Of a DNA stretch of 57,474 nt, positions 8,400 through 16,703 are shown one piece after another (the first letter of the stretch is position 1; each line of letters starts with the position of its first letter). The translations under genes and the position numbers were made by a program. The stretch is from Gammaproteobacteria bacterium (GTDB lineage: Bacteria > Pseudomonadota > Gammaproteobacteria > Steroidobacterales > Woeseiaceae): assembly GCA_024639825.1 (NCBI GenBank), contig JAHEGH010000014.1, forward strand, positions 1-57,474, written 5' to 3'. The notes below the pieces were generated by a model. That model worked only from the letters and a program-made list of their open reading frames with translations, had not been told where the DNA came from and did not search any database.

Positions 8400-10028
8400 G
8401 TGAACGTGAAGGTAAATCGATTATCCACTGAGAATTTGCGCGGCGATATTTTCGGGGGCGCTACCGCCGCAGTAATCGCCCTTCCACTGGCCCTCGCGTT
8501 CGGCGTGGCCTCCGGCATGGGACCGATCGCCGGTTTGTACGGTGCCATCTTCGTGGGCCTGTTCGCCGCGCTATTCGGCGGCACTAACGCCCAGATATCG
8601 GGGCCGACGGGCCCCATGACGATCGTCGCTGCGAGCGTATTTACTCAGTTTGGCAGCCAACCGGCTGTCGCCTTTACTGTCGTCATGATGGCTGGTGCAT
8701 TTCAAATAATGTTCGGCTATCTGCGCGTCGGGCGTTACATCAATCTTATGCCCTACCCCGTCATATCGGGATTCATGACAGGCATCGGCTGCATATTGAT
8801 CATTCTGCAGCTGGAACCTCTTATCGGACACGTCGCACCACCCAATGTTGTCAATGTGCTGACGGCCTTGCCAAGTGACGTCAAAAGCCTGAACTGGCAC
8901 GCAGCGGGACTCGGAGCAATGTCCTTCGCCCTTTGCATGTGGTGGCCCAAGAGTCTGACGCGCATTGTGCCGTCGCCGTTGGTTGCATTGGTTGTGTGCA
9001 CCGTCGCTGCGCTATTTATCGCGGAGGTGCCGCTGCTCGGACCAGTGCCGTCCGGATTACCGTCCATGCAGACCCCTCAGATTGATTTTGGACAACTGAA
9101 TTACATGCTCGTTAGCGCCGCTGTGCTGGCGGCGTTGGGTTCCATCGACAGCCTGTTGACATCGTTGGTAGCCGACAACATGAGTCGCAGCTTCCACGAT
9201 TCGGATAAAGAGCTCGTCGGACAGGGAATTGGCAACCTGGTAGCGGGATTCGCCGGCGGCCTGCCGGGTGCGGGCGCGACGGTTCGCACGCTTGCCAATT
9301 TGAAGTCTGGCGGTCGCACTCAGTTATCCGGTGTAGTGCATGCCGTCATACTGGCAATGATCGTGTTGGGCTTTGGACCTGCTGTTAGCGTGATTCCTCA
9401 CGCCGCGCTTGCCGGCATCCTCCTCAAGGTGGGTATCGATGTCATCGATTGGCGCTTTATCAAGCGATGGCATCGCGCGCCGAGGACAGACCTCGTTTTA
9501 ATGTTGGTGGTTCTCGTATTAACGGTATTTGTCGATATCATCACGGCGGTCGGCGTCGGCATCGTGTTGGCCAGTCTTGTGTTCGTTAAAGATATGGCAG
9601 ACGTTCAGATTCAGTCTATTAAAACAATAGTCGACGACATCGATCACGAGCTGCTGACAACAGACGAAGCGACAGCGTTCCGGAAGTTAAATGGTCGCGC
9701 AGCCATCCTGCATCTTGCCGGTGCGATGAGCTTTGGCGCCGCGAACGAAATGATGCGACGAATCGTCTCCGTAAAACCTGTCGACGTGCTGATCATCGAC
9801 CTTACGGATGTGCCAAGCATCGATGGCAGTGCCGCGCTAACCCTTGAGGAAATTATCCAGCGAGCCTTGGACGTTGACCAGGCGGTTCTCGTTGTTGGCA
9901 TGCAGTTTGGCGTAGCGCGAGTACTTGGCCGCCTGGGCGCTCTGGATGGTGTAAGAGAAGCAACGCGATTCTCGACCAGAATTGATGCAATCACGGCAGC
10001 ACTGGATTCGCTGTCCGACCGATCATAA
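8400..10028 (+). CDS. SulP family anion transporter with STAS domain
   Basis: A 542-residue inner-membrane transporter of the SulP/SLC26 family, whose members carry sulfate, bicarbonate or dicarboxylates. The membrane domain (about 10-400) shows the family's GGATAAVIALPLALAFGVASG and ISGPTGPMT segments plus GSIDSLLTSLVADNMS and GLPGAGATVRTLANLKSGG. A cytoplasmic STAS domain follows at about 430-540, with SFGAANEMMRRI and DVPSIDGSAALTLEE. The start is GTG at 8400 or GTG at 8406; neither has a clear Shine-Dalgarno, and the former lies two bases after the upstream stop. The substrate cannot be read from sequence. No carbonic anhydrase or sulfate assimilation gene is adjacent. Confidence 0.92.
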   Translation: MNVKVNRLSTENLRGDIFGGATAAVIALPLALAFGVASGMGPIAGLYGAIFVGLFAALFGGTNAQISGPTGPMTIVAASVFTQFGSQPAVAFTVVMMAGAFQIMFGYLRVGRYINLMPYPVISGFMTGIGCILIILQLEPLIGHVAPPNVVNVLTALPSDVKSLNWHAAGLGAMSFALCMWWPKSLTRIVPSPLVALVVCTVAALFIAEVPLLGPVPSGLPSMQTPQIDFGQLNYMLVSAAVLAALGSIDSLLTSLVADNMSRSFHDSDKELVGQGIGNLVAGFAGGLPGAGATVRTLANLKSGGRTQLSGVVHAVILAMIVLGFGPAVSVIPHAALAGILLKVGIDVIDWRFIKRWHRAPRTDLVLMLVVLVLTVFVDIITAVGVGIVLASLVFVKDMADVQIQSIKTIVDDIDHELLTTDEATAFRKLNGRAAILHLAGAMSFGAANEMMRRIVSVKPVDVLIIDLTDVPSIDGSAALTLEEIIQRALDVDQAVLVVGMQFGVARVLGRLGALDGVREATRFSTRIDAITAALDSLSDRS

Positions 10029-10052
10029 GCGAGACAACAACAGGGTATTCAA

Positions 10053-10394
10053 GTGAAAAGAGCAACAAAAGCGGCACTTCTCTCCGGCCTGGTCTGCCCT
10101 GGCGTCGGGCACATCTGGTTGAAGCAGTACCTGCGCGGCTCAATCCTGATGCTGCTCGCGCTCGCGGCGGTATACGTGATTTTCACCGTCGCGTTCCAGC
10201 AGGCGCAAACGATCGTCGATAGCATTGTCAGCGGAGACATTCCCGCTGAAACCGCCGCTATCGCGGATATGCTTTCTGATGCTTCCAATGATTCAGATAG
10301 TACGGCCCTGACTGCCTGCAAGATCATTTTCGGCGCATGCTGGCTGTTTGGAATCATCGACTCTTACAGGCTCGGCAAGGAACTCGATAAATAG
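10053..10394 (+). CDS. Small membrane protein
   Basis: A 113-residue protein, probably with two to three membrane spans (near 8-20, 30-50 and 88-102) around a small acidic, Ser/Asp-rich loop. The opening, GLVCPGVGHIWLKQYLRGS, resembles small TM2- or DUF6677-like proteins in which a Gly-rich first helix leads into a polar turn. The function is unknown. The start is GTG at 10053 with AGGG seven bases upstream. It follows the SulP gene after 24 bases and may be co-transcribed with it. Confidence 0.7.
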   Translation: MKRATKAALLSGLVCPGVGHIWLKQYLRGSILMLLALAAVYVIFTVAFQQAQTIVDSIVSGDIPAETAAIADMLSDASNDSDSTALTACKIIFGACWLFGIIDSYRLGKELDK

Positions 10395-10501
10395 TTGCCG
10401 AGGTCGGGATGGATGCACGCACGGTCATCGCAGCGCCCTTCTTACCTAAACTCGTACTCAGCAGGTTGCGCTCCGGCCCGCAAAATGACAGGTTTGCCCT
10501 T

Positions 10502-11023
10502 ATGAGACGACTCGTTCTTTCGATGTTATTGCTTTGTGTCGGCGGTGCCGTGCCCGTCGCGTTTGCAGCCACACCCGGTGAAGTCCAGATCGGCGAGATG
10601 CTGCCCGAAGCGACGATGCGGGGCTTGAATGGCCCGCCGAGAAAACTTTCAGAATTTCGCGGCAAGCCGCTGCTCATCAACGTCTGGGCCAGCTGGTGCG
10701 GCCCGTGCCGTGCGGAAATGGCATCACTGGAACGCCTCGCATGGATGGACCTGGCCGTATCCTTCACCGTGATAGGTATCTCGACGGACGACTATCCTGA
10801 CAGGGCCAAAGGCGCGTTGCAGGCATCAAACGCGACCATTACGCATTTCATCGATTCAAACCTGCAGCTGGAAAACATGCTTGGCGCATCGCGGCTACCC
10901 CTCACGGTGCTCGTCGATGCCGAAGGGCGTGTGCTCAAAAAAATCTATGGCGCCAGAGCATGGGATGCGCCACAGACATTGCGGTTGATCGCCGATACGT
11001 TCGGAACCAGCGCACATCCCTAA
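10502..11023 (+). CDS. TlpA-like thioredoxin-fold protein, secreted
   Basis: A 173-residue periplasmic thiol-disulfide protein of the TlpA/ResA type. The signal peptide spans about residues 1-23 and ends in VAFA-AT, and the redox centre is WCGPC at 65-69. The usual TlpA features follow: a VIGISTDDYPD strand, and the segment ASRLPLTVLVDAEGRV containing a Pro near the expected cis-proline position. It should reduce or exchange disulfides outside the cytoplasm, perhaps for cytochrome c maturation; the partner is not evident. The reading frame is open 31 codons further upstream, but the ATG at 10502 puts the signal peptide at the N-terminus and is preferred. Confidence 0.88.
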   Translation: MRRLVLSMLLLCVGGAVPVAFAATPGEVQIGEMLPEATMRGLNGPPRKLSEFRGKPLLINVWASWCGPCRAEMASLERLAWMDLAVSFTVIGISTDDYPDRAKGALQASNATITHFIDSNLQLENMLGASRLPLTVLVDAEGRVLKKIYGARAWDAPQTLRLIADTFGTSAHP

Positions 11024-11053
11024 GATGATGACCGGGTCAAGCCCCCCGCCGGC

Positions 11054-11635
11054 TCAGAACCGCCAGACCAAGCCTACGCTCAGCATGGAAATATCTTCAC
11101 TGCCGTCAATGTCGTAAATCTCGTATTCGCCACGAACCTCGACCGAGGCGAGACCGAATTTCGCGCCCACACCATAGGCCGGGTCGGTGCCGTCGTCAGA
11201 ACCGACATCGAAACCGTCAATGGTGAGAGACGCATCCCACGAGATCACACCGTATTTGGCAAACACACCCACTGGGCCGAGATTGAATCCCACCGTGCCA
11301 AAACCGGCAAAACCATTAGCATCCACCTCGATCTGCGAGCCCGCCACGTTACCGGACGGCGCGCCGAAGTCGACGTAGTCTGCCTCAACACCGAGAGTGA
11401 TCACGGGGAAGTTGAAATCGTAGCCGATCATGGCTTTCCAACCGAAATCTTCCTCGTCGAACACGGCCGGCACTATCGGCGTGCCCGTATCAAGTTCGAT
11501 GTAGGACTGCCCGATACTGCCACCGATGTAACCGTCCGCCTGCGACTCGGCAGGTGCGAACACAATGAATGACACCAGAAGTGCGGCCGCTACTGACCGT
11601 GATGCACGGCGATTTACCAGGAATTGCTGAATCAT
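11054..11635 (-). CDS. Outer-membrane beta-barrel protein
   Basis: A 193-residue OmpA/OmpW-like eight-stranded barrel. It has a signal peptide (MIQQFLVNRRASRSVAAALL... cleaved near AESQADG), alternating amphipathic strands beginning GYIGGSIGQSYIELD, Gly-rich turns and the C-terminal phenylalanine of outer-membrane proteins (GLVWRF). No OmpA peptidoglycan-binding domain is present. A GGGAG site lies about seven bases upstream of the ATG at 11635, so I prefer this start to the longer open frame. It probably serves as a small porin or structural protein. It faces the TlpA-like gene tail-to-tail. Confidence 0.85.
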   Translation of the reverse strand: MIQQFLVNRRASRSVAAALLVSFIVFAPAESQADGYIGGSIGQSYIELDTGTPIVPAVFDEEDFGWKAMIGYDFNFPVITLGVEADYVDFGAPSGNVAGSQIEVDANGFAGFGTVGFNLGPVGVFAKYGVISWDASLTIDGFDVGSDDGTDPAYGVGAKFGLASVEVRGEYEIYDIDGSEDISMLSVGLVWRF

Positions 11636-11753
11636 GTTGTTGCTCCCAAATTTGCCCAAGCGCGCTGCGTTCTGTGCAGCAATTTCCTCATTTAGACGAG
11701 AATCGTTTGCAAAATCCGGCACTGGTTCAAGGTTTTGGCGTTACGGGAGCAGT

Positions 11754-12083
11754 TCATGACTCATCGGTTTCCTCAAGCCTCAACAGCCGTTGGCGTAACT
11801 GCTGCACTTCATCGAGAAGGTCCAGCACGAGAGCGGCACCAGCCGCGTTCACCCGAAGATCTCGCGACAGGCGCTCTGCGACCACGACACGTCTGACGCT
11901 GCGGCCACTGAATCGCCACTCGGCGGGCTCACGACCCACCGGCTCAACCAGGCCTTCGTCAACCAGTTGCACGACACGCTCGGTGGTGACAGTGCAAACC
12001 TCGCACAGATCGGAGAGCGACATCTCACGTCGAGTCTCAATAATTTCGCTCTGCAATACGTTGTTCCGATTTGCTTCGGTCAT
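11754..12083 (-). CDS. cbpM: Chaperone modulator CbpM
   Basis: A 109-residue MerR-like helix-turn-helix protein that in E. coli binds the J-domain of CbpA and blocks its co-chaperone and DNA-binding activities. The MSLSDLCEVCTVTTERVVQLVDEGLVEP segment (read in two halves) is the helix-turn-helix core, and the C-terminal part forms a Leu/Arg-rich helix, LDLLDEVQQLRQRLLRLEE. It lies three bases downstream of cbpA in the same direction, the usual order for this pair, so co-translation is likely. The position next to CbpA settles the assignment. Confidence 0.9.
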   Translation of the reverse strand: MTEANRNNVLQSEIIETRREMSLSDLCEVCTVTTERVVQLVDEGLVEPVGREPAEWRFSGRSVRRVVVAERLSRDLRVNAAGAALVLDLLDEVQQLRQRLLRLEETDES

Positions 12084-12086
12084 CGC

Positions 12087-13040
12087 CTATCCCTCCCCGT
12101 TCCGGCGCGGATCGAAGTCGAAGGTGCTCGCAAATTCTCGATATGCAGCCTTTTGCTCATCCGTCTCTGCTCGCGGTAGGGCAATTTGCAGGACCGCGTA
12201 GAAATCACCGGGCTCTTTTCCCGGGAGCCCCCGCCCTTTTAAGCGCAGCTTTCGTCCGGCTTTCGAATGCGGCGGAATCGTCAGGTCGACGTCACCTGTC
12301 GGCGTCGCCGTCTTCACGCTTGCGCCGAGTTCAGCCTCCCAAGGCGCTACCCGTAAGTTCAGATAGACGTCTTTACCCTCGACAAGGAACTTCGAATGCG
12401 GTCGAAATGCAATTTCCAGAAACAAGTCTCCGCTTGCGCCACCACCGGCGCCCGCCGATCCCTGTTTGGCCAGGCGAATGTGCTGACCGGGTCGCACCCC
12501 TTTCGGAATCTTCACGCTAAGCGTTCGATTACGCACGGTCGGACGACCATCGTTGCCAATCTCCGTGTGTTTCAGCGTCACGCTGCGTGTGGCGCCGAGG
12601 TACGAGTCCTGCAGATCGACAACAATTTTTGCAAAGGTATCCTCGCCACGCGCCGTAAACGCACCATGATCCGCCCGCGTGAATCCGCCGCGGAAATCAC
12701 CACGGCCGAACAATGTCTCGAAAAAGTCGCTGAAATCTTCCGCACCACCTCCGGCCGATTCGTGACCATGGAACTCGAATCCCTGGTCCCAGTTCGGCGG
12801 CGGGCGGAAATCCTGGCCCGACTTCCAGTTCGCGCCCAGTTGATCATAGGCGGTTCGCTTCTCAGGATCTTTTAGGACGGCGTAGGCCTCACCCACCTCC
12901 TTGAAGCGCTCCTCGGCATCCGACGCCTTGCTGACATCCGGGTGATATTTGCGAGCGAGCTTGCGATAGGCGCGCTTTATTTCTTCCTGCGTGGCGTCGC
13001 GCTCTACGCCCATCACCTTGTAATAGTCTTTGAATTGCAT
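12087..13040 (-). CDS. cbpA: Curved DNA-binding protein CbpA (DnaJ-like co-chaperone)
   Basis: A 317-residue cytoplasmic Hsp40 protein that stimulates DnaK and, in E. coli, binds curved DNA in starved cells. The J-domain occupies residues 1-70 with the HPD triad at 33-35. A Gly/Phe-containing linker follows with WDQGFEFHGHES, then the two C-terminal beta domains; the zinc finger of DnaJ is missing, as expected for CbpA. The ATG at 13040 has no Shine-Dalgarno, but TTGTTA and CATAAT boxes end eight bases before it, so the mRNA may have almost no leader. cbpM follows directly. Confidence 0.93.
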   Translation of the reverse strand: MQFKDYYKVMGVERDATQEEIKRAYRKLARKYHPDVSKASDAEERFKEVGEAYAVLKDPEKRTAYDQLGANWKSGQDFRPPPNWDQGFEFHGHESAGGGAEDFSDFFETLFGRGDFRGGFTRADHGAFTARGEDTFAKIVVDLQDSYLGATRSVTLKHTEIGNDGRPTVRNRTLSVKIPKGVRPGQHIRLAKQGSAGAGGGASGDLFLEIAFRPHSKFLVEGKDVYLNLRVAPWEAELGASVKTATPTGDVDLTIPPHSKAGRKLRLKGRGLPGKEPGDFYAVLQIALPRAETDEQKAAYREFASTFDFDPRRNGEG

Positions 13041-13048
13041 ATGCCGAC

Positions 13049-13076
13049 ATTATGGGCCATCGGTTGGCGGTAACAA
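13049..13076 (-). promoter_or_regulatory. Predicted promoter of cbpA-cbpM
   Basis: On the reverse strand TTGTTA (13076-13071) and CATAAT (13054-13049) are 16 bases apart, matching a sigma-70 promoter. The -10 box ends eight bases before the cbpA ATG, so the transcript would begin at or within a few bases of the start codon. No Shine-Dalgarno is visible, consistent with leaderless initiation. This is a sequence match only. Confidence 0.55.
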
Positions 13077-13242
13077 GGTTTAGGGCACGTGAGGATTTGG
13101 CGACAGTGTGTTTTCGTATGAGCTTTCTCCACGGACCGGCCGAACGCGGACGTGACGAGATCGTCCTGACTGATGAGCAAATCCGGGCCCAATTGATGAA
13201 ATTACCTATATTCTGACCCGCTTATTCGTCTCCACGATCCGG

Positions 13243-13248
13243 TAAAAT
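13243..13248 (+). promoter_or_regulatory. Candidate -10 box for the WS/DGAT gene
   Basis: TAAAAT preceded by GG ends six bases before the GTG start at 13255, putting the expected transcription start on or next to the start codon. A convincing -35 box is not visible. The short distance and the lack of a Shine-Dalgarno suggest a leaderless message, as for cbpA. Confidence 0.35.
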
Positions 13249-13254
13249 TCGAAC

Positions 13255-14658
13255 GTGGACAGAATTGGTCTTTTGGACTCGGGTTTTTTGTACCTGGAAA
13301 GTCCCGAATCACCGATGCACGTCGCGGGTCTTAACTTGTTCGAATTTCCCGCGCGTGTGCATCAGCGCAAATTCATGAGCCGAATCGATGAGGCCTATCG
13401 TTCGACCACGGATCTTCGCAAGCCCTTTGCTCACTGTGTCGCACACGGCACGCTGGGTCGCTTCGGCCCACTTTACTGGCAGCACGATCCGGACATCGAC
13501 CTCGACTATCACGTTCAGCGCTCAGCACTGCCGAAGCCGGGGAGGTATCGCGAGCTGTTCTCGCTGGTATCGCGGCTTCACTCCTCGCTCCTCGATCGTA
13601 GCCGTCCACTCTGGGAAGCCCACCTGATCGAAGGCCTGCAGAATCGTCAGTTTGCCGTCTATACGAAACTGCATCATGCGACGATCGATGGTGTTGCCGG
13701 TTCCCGACTGACGGAAGCCAGCTGTTCAACGAACCCCAAAGCCATTACCGATCTGTCTCCACTCTCGGTAGAGGCGCACGAGAAATTCAAGGCACAGCAA
13801 GGACCAGCCCCGGACACCGATCTGGTACCCAGCGAGTTTGAGCTCAGGGCGATGGCGGAGTTCTTTAAGGAACAGTTTGATACAACCACACATTTCCTCG
13901 GCGTGATCAAGAATTATGCGGCCACATGGCTGGGGCTGGGCGATGGCCTCGCTGTACCCTGGCGACACGTTCCACACACGCTCCTAAATACTGAAGTTTC
14001 GGCTTCACGGCGATTCGTTGCCCAGTCGTGGAGTATTGATCGCATACATGCCGTCAGCAAGGCGGCGGGTGTGACAATCAACGACATCGTCCTGGCAATG
14101 TGTTCAGGAGCGTTGCGGCGTTATCTCGAGGAACAGGGCGAACTCCCCGAGCATTCATTGCGTGCATTGGTCCCCATATCGGTTCGGGAAAAATACGACT
14201 TTGACTCGCCGCTTGCGATCAGCTACATCATCGCCGATCTGGGCACCCGTCACGAAGATCCGGCCGACCGGCTCGAGGCCATCGTGGAATCAACGCGTGC
14301 CGGCAAGAAAATGCTCGGCGGGCTGACATCACGGGAAGCCAGCCTCTACGCAACCCTGATGCAGACGCCACTATTCGTTGCCAGCATGATGGGCGTTGCG
14401 GACTGGTTCCCACCGGTCAGCACTGTGATTTCGAATATTCCCGGCCCGAAAGACCAGCTGTACTGGAACGGCGCGCCCTTACTCGGCTCTTATCCTGTTT
14501 CAGCAGTCTTCCACGGCTTTGCACTCAACATCACGTTTGTCAGTTACCACGGCAGCCTCGACTTCGGCATCATCGCGTGCCGACGCACGGTGCCACGCGT
14601 CCAGCGTCTCATCGACTACCTGGAGCAATCACTGGCCGAACTCGAGAACGCAGCGTAG
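13255..14658 (+). CDS. Wax ester synthase/diacylglycerol acyltransferase (WS/DGAT)
   Basis: A 467-residue acyltransferase that joins acyl-CoA to long-chain alcohols or diacylglycerol, making neutral storage lipids at the inner face of the membrane. The catalytic HHxxxDG motif is HHATIDG at 140-146. Other family marks are MHVAGLNLFEFP near the N-terminus, RSRPLWEAHLIEGL near 115-128, INDIVLAMCSGALRRYL and the late ISNIPGPKDQLYW. Full length for the family. The start is GTG at 13255, the only one giving the family's usual N-terminus. HMG-CoA reductase follows after 28 bases in the same direction. Whether it makes wax esters, triacylglycerol or isoprenoid esters cannot be told. Confidence 0.93.
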   Translation: MDRIGLLDSGFLYLESPESPMHVAGLNLFEFPARVHQRKFMSRIDEAYRSTTDLRKPFAHCVAHGTLGRFGPLYWQHDPDIDLDYHVQRSALPKPGRYRELFSLVSRLHSSLLDRSRPLWEAHLIEGLQNRQFAVYTKLHHATIDGVAGSRLTEASCSTNPKAITDLSPLSVEAHEKFKAQQGPAPDTDLVPSEFELRAMAEFFKEQFDTTTHFLGVIKNYAATWLGLGDGLAVPWRHVPHTLLNTEVSASRRFVAQSWSIDRIHAVSKAAGVTINDIVLAMCSGALRRYLEEQGELPEHSLRALVPISVREKYDFDSPLAISYIIADLGTRHEDPADRLEAIVESTRAGKKMLGGLTSREASLYATLMQTPLFVASMMGVADWFPPVSTVISNIPGPKDQLYWNGAPLLGSYPVSAVFHGFALNITFVSYHGSLDFGIIACRRTVPRVQRLIDYLEQSLAELENAA

Positions 14659-14686
14659 GCCGGGGCAAACCTTTTTGGAGAAAGTC

Positions 14687-15859
14687 ATGGCGAAACCCGA
14701 CCGAATCCCACGTGACAAGCACAATGACCATACGCGCGAAATGGCCTCGCAGCGCGCCGCGTTCATCGCAGCAATGGCCGGTACCAAGCTCGATGCCGTA
14801 TCGAGCTACACCATTGATCCGGCTCTTACCAACGGCAATATCGAGAACTTTATCGGTACCGCACAGATACCAATAGGAATTGCCGGGCCGTTAAAGATGG
14901 CCGGGGAACACGCCCAGGGTGACTTCTACATCCCAATGGCAACCACCGAGGGAACCCTCGTGGCCAGCTACAGCCGCGGCATGCGCATCATCAGCGAATG
15001 CGGAGGTGCCACGACCACCGTCGTCAAACACTCGATGCAAAGGGCGCCCGTCTTCCTGTTCGATAATGCGCTGGAAGCGCGTGAATTCGGCAAGTGGCTG
15101 GACGATAACCTCGATTCGATACGGGGCGTCGTCAGGGCCTCGACGGACGTACCTCGTTTGACGGAGATCGAGCAGTACATCGTCGGCAACATGATGTACA
15201 CGCGCTTCTGCTATACGACCGGCGACGCCGCGGGCCAGAACATGAGCGGCAAGGCCACGCTTTACTCCTGCGAGTGGATCCGTGCCAACCATCCGTCGAA
15301 ACCGCGTTATATCCTGTCTGGCAACATTGACACAGACAAGAAGCATTCGGCGATGAACATGATCCAGACGCGCGGCAAACGTGTCATCGCGGAGTTCGTC
15401 CTGAAACGGGAGGTAGCGAGAGACCTTCTCCGTATCGACACGGAATGGTTGTACAGGTATCGGCAAATTGCGAGTGTTGGCACACACCTTGCGGGCGGCG
15501 CCTACAGCGGTGCCCATTCTGCGAACGGAATTGCAGCAATGTTCATTGCCACCGGCCAGGACGCCGCTAACGTCGCCGAGTCCCATGCCGGACTGAACTA
15601 CGGTGAGTTGCTCGACAACGGTGACTTCTACTGGTCGGTTACCTTGCCGGCACTGATCTGTGCCACGTACGGCGGGGGTACTGGGCTGCAAACACAGCGC
15701 GAATGCCTCGAAATAATGGATTGCTACGGCACCGGCAAGGCAGACAAGCTGGCCGAAATCATCGCCGCCGTCGTATTGGCGGGAGACGTCTCGCTGTCGT
15801 CTGCGATCCTTGCCCACGAATGGGTCAGCAGCCACGAGAAAATGGGGCGCAATCGCTAG
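14687..15859 (+). CDS. Hydroxymethylglutaryl-CoA reductase, class I type
   Basis: A 390-residue enzyme that reduces HMG-CoA to mevalonate with two NADPH. The catalytic set is visible: Glu88 in TTEGTLVAS, Lys219/220 in TDKKHS, Asp292 in GQDAANVAES and His383 in SSHEKMGRN near the C-terminus. The GDAAGQNM cofactor motif lies at 179-186 and ENFIGTAQIPIGIAGP at 53-68. The C-terminal His-containing segment ending GRN resembles class I (archaeal and eukaryotic type) rather than class II enzymes. GGAG seven bases before the ATG at 14687 fixes the start. No other mevalonate-pathway gene is in the window; the neighbours are WS/DGAT and a DUF2505 protein. Confidence 0.94.
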   Translation: MAKPDRIPRDKHNDHTREMASQRAAFIAAMAGTKLDAVSSYTIDPALTNGNIENFIGTAQIPIGIAGPLKMAGEHAQGDFYIPMATTEGTLVASYSRGMRIISECGGATTTVVKHSMQRAPVFLFDNALEAREFGKWLDDNLDSIRGVVRASTDVPRLTEIEQYIVGNMMYTRFCYTTGDAAGQNMSGKATLYSCEWIRANHPSKPRYILSGNIDTDKKHSAMNMIQTRGKRVIAEFVLKREVARDLLRIDTEWLYRYRQIASVGTHLAGGAYSGAHSANGIAAMFIATGQDAANVAESHAGLNYGELLDNGDFYWSVTLPALICATYGGGTGLQTQRECLEIMDCYGTGKADKLAEIIAAVVLAGDVSLSSAILAHEWVSSHEKMGRNR

Positions 15860-15860
15860 A

Positions 15861-16352
15861 ATGAATATTCGCCAGGACCATGAGTATGCGCACAGCACGG
15901 ATGCCTTGTTTGCGTTGTTTACGAGCAGAAAGGAGATCAAGGCAAAACAAAAGGCGCTCGGCTCGCGCAATCTTCGTGTAGCGGAATGCCGCAAACAGGC
16001 GAACGGTGCGATCGTCCGGTTTGTGCGCGACTTGCCCGCCGACGTCCCGGCCATTCTCAGCAAGTTCGTGCAGCCCTGGAATACGGTGGAGCAGTCGGAG
16101 CAGTGGCGCCGCTACGAAAACGGCGTGTACAGGGCGGACCTCACCATCGATATCGCCAACGTTCCAGTTACTGTTAAGGGAACGCTCGAACTCGAGCCGC
16201 TGGACGACGGCTGCGTCAATCACGTGCGCATGGCGATTGACTGCGGCATTCCATTCGTCGGCAAGACGCTGGCCGACTTCGTTGGGAAAGACTGCACGCG
16301 CATCATTGCGGACGAGTACGAGTACATCAGCAATCGACTGGATTCAGGCTGA
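15861..16352 (+). CDS. DUF2505 domain protein
   Basis: A 163-residue protein resembling the DUF2505 family, a START-like fold suspected of binding a hydrophobic ligand. It opens with [20 protein letters not shown] and ends with [19 protein letters not shown], without a signal peptide. The ATG follows the HMG-CoA reductase stop by one base, so the two are very likely translated together. Being tied to HMG-CoA reductase and WS/DGAT, it may handle a lipid intermediate; that is inference. Its last nine bases overlap the end of the GMC oxidoreductase remnant on the other strand. Confidence 0.75.
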   Translation: MNIRQDHEYAHSTDALFALFTSRKEIKAKQKALGSRNLRVAECRKQANGAIVRFVRDLPADVPAILSKFVQPWNTVEQSEQWRRYENGVYRADLTIDIANVPVTVKGTLELEPLDDGCVNHVRMAIDCGIPFVGKTLADFVGKDCTRIIADEYEYISNRLDSG

Positions 16353-16703
16353 GGCGCGCTCCGCGGCCTTGATCGCGTCCGCGATCTTCTCCGCGATCAT
16401 AATCGTGGGCGCATTGGTGTTGCCCGAGACCAGCGTTGGCATTATGGATGCGTCGACGACCCGCTCGAACGCCGGGGCATCCAGAATGCGGTGAACCAGT
16501 CTCGCACCCTTGAGGGTACGATCCAGATCGTCGCCTGCGCTCAAGTAGCGGGGATCAATATTCAGGGCCGGTTCTTCGCTCGAAGTACGGCAATACGTCC
16601 TGGTACGACCATCCGGTGGCGCCCGCCTCCGCCCACCGATCGTAGTCAGCCGGTATTCCCCTGATATAGACCATGGCGTTGATGGAGCTCGACGCGCCGA
16701 TGT
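16344..16703 (-). pseudogene. GMC oxidoreductase remnant, doubly truncated and frameshifted
   Basis: Two recognisable pieces of a choline-dehydrogenase-like GMC flavoenzyme lie in different frames. The upstream piece starts at about 16703 with [14 protein letters not shown] and [17 protein letters not shown], residues usually around 80-125 of a ~530-residue enzyme, and breaks off near VLPYFER. It joins, one base out of frame, a C-terminal piece beginning near [17 protein letters not shown] and ending with [20 protein letters not shown] and the final helix. The FAD-binding N-terminus and roughly 300 middle residues are missing, so no enzyme can be made. The remnant starts exactly at the SDR stop codon. 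Confidence 0.85.

Noticed and set aside
8400-10028. SulP gene as a dedicated sulfate importer for the sulfotransferase
   Set aside because: The genes are about 17 kb apart and SulP specificity cannot be read from sequence.
13118-13216. 32-codon open frame (MSFLHGPAERG...) between cbpA and WS/DGAT
   Set aside because: No Shine-Dalgarno or homology visible and it runs through the region expected to hold the WS/DGAT promoter; not enough to call a gene.
14891-16063. Reverse open frame opposite HMG-CoA reductase
   Set aside because: Catalytic motifs are all on the forward strand.
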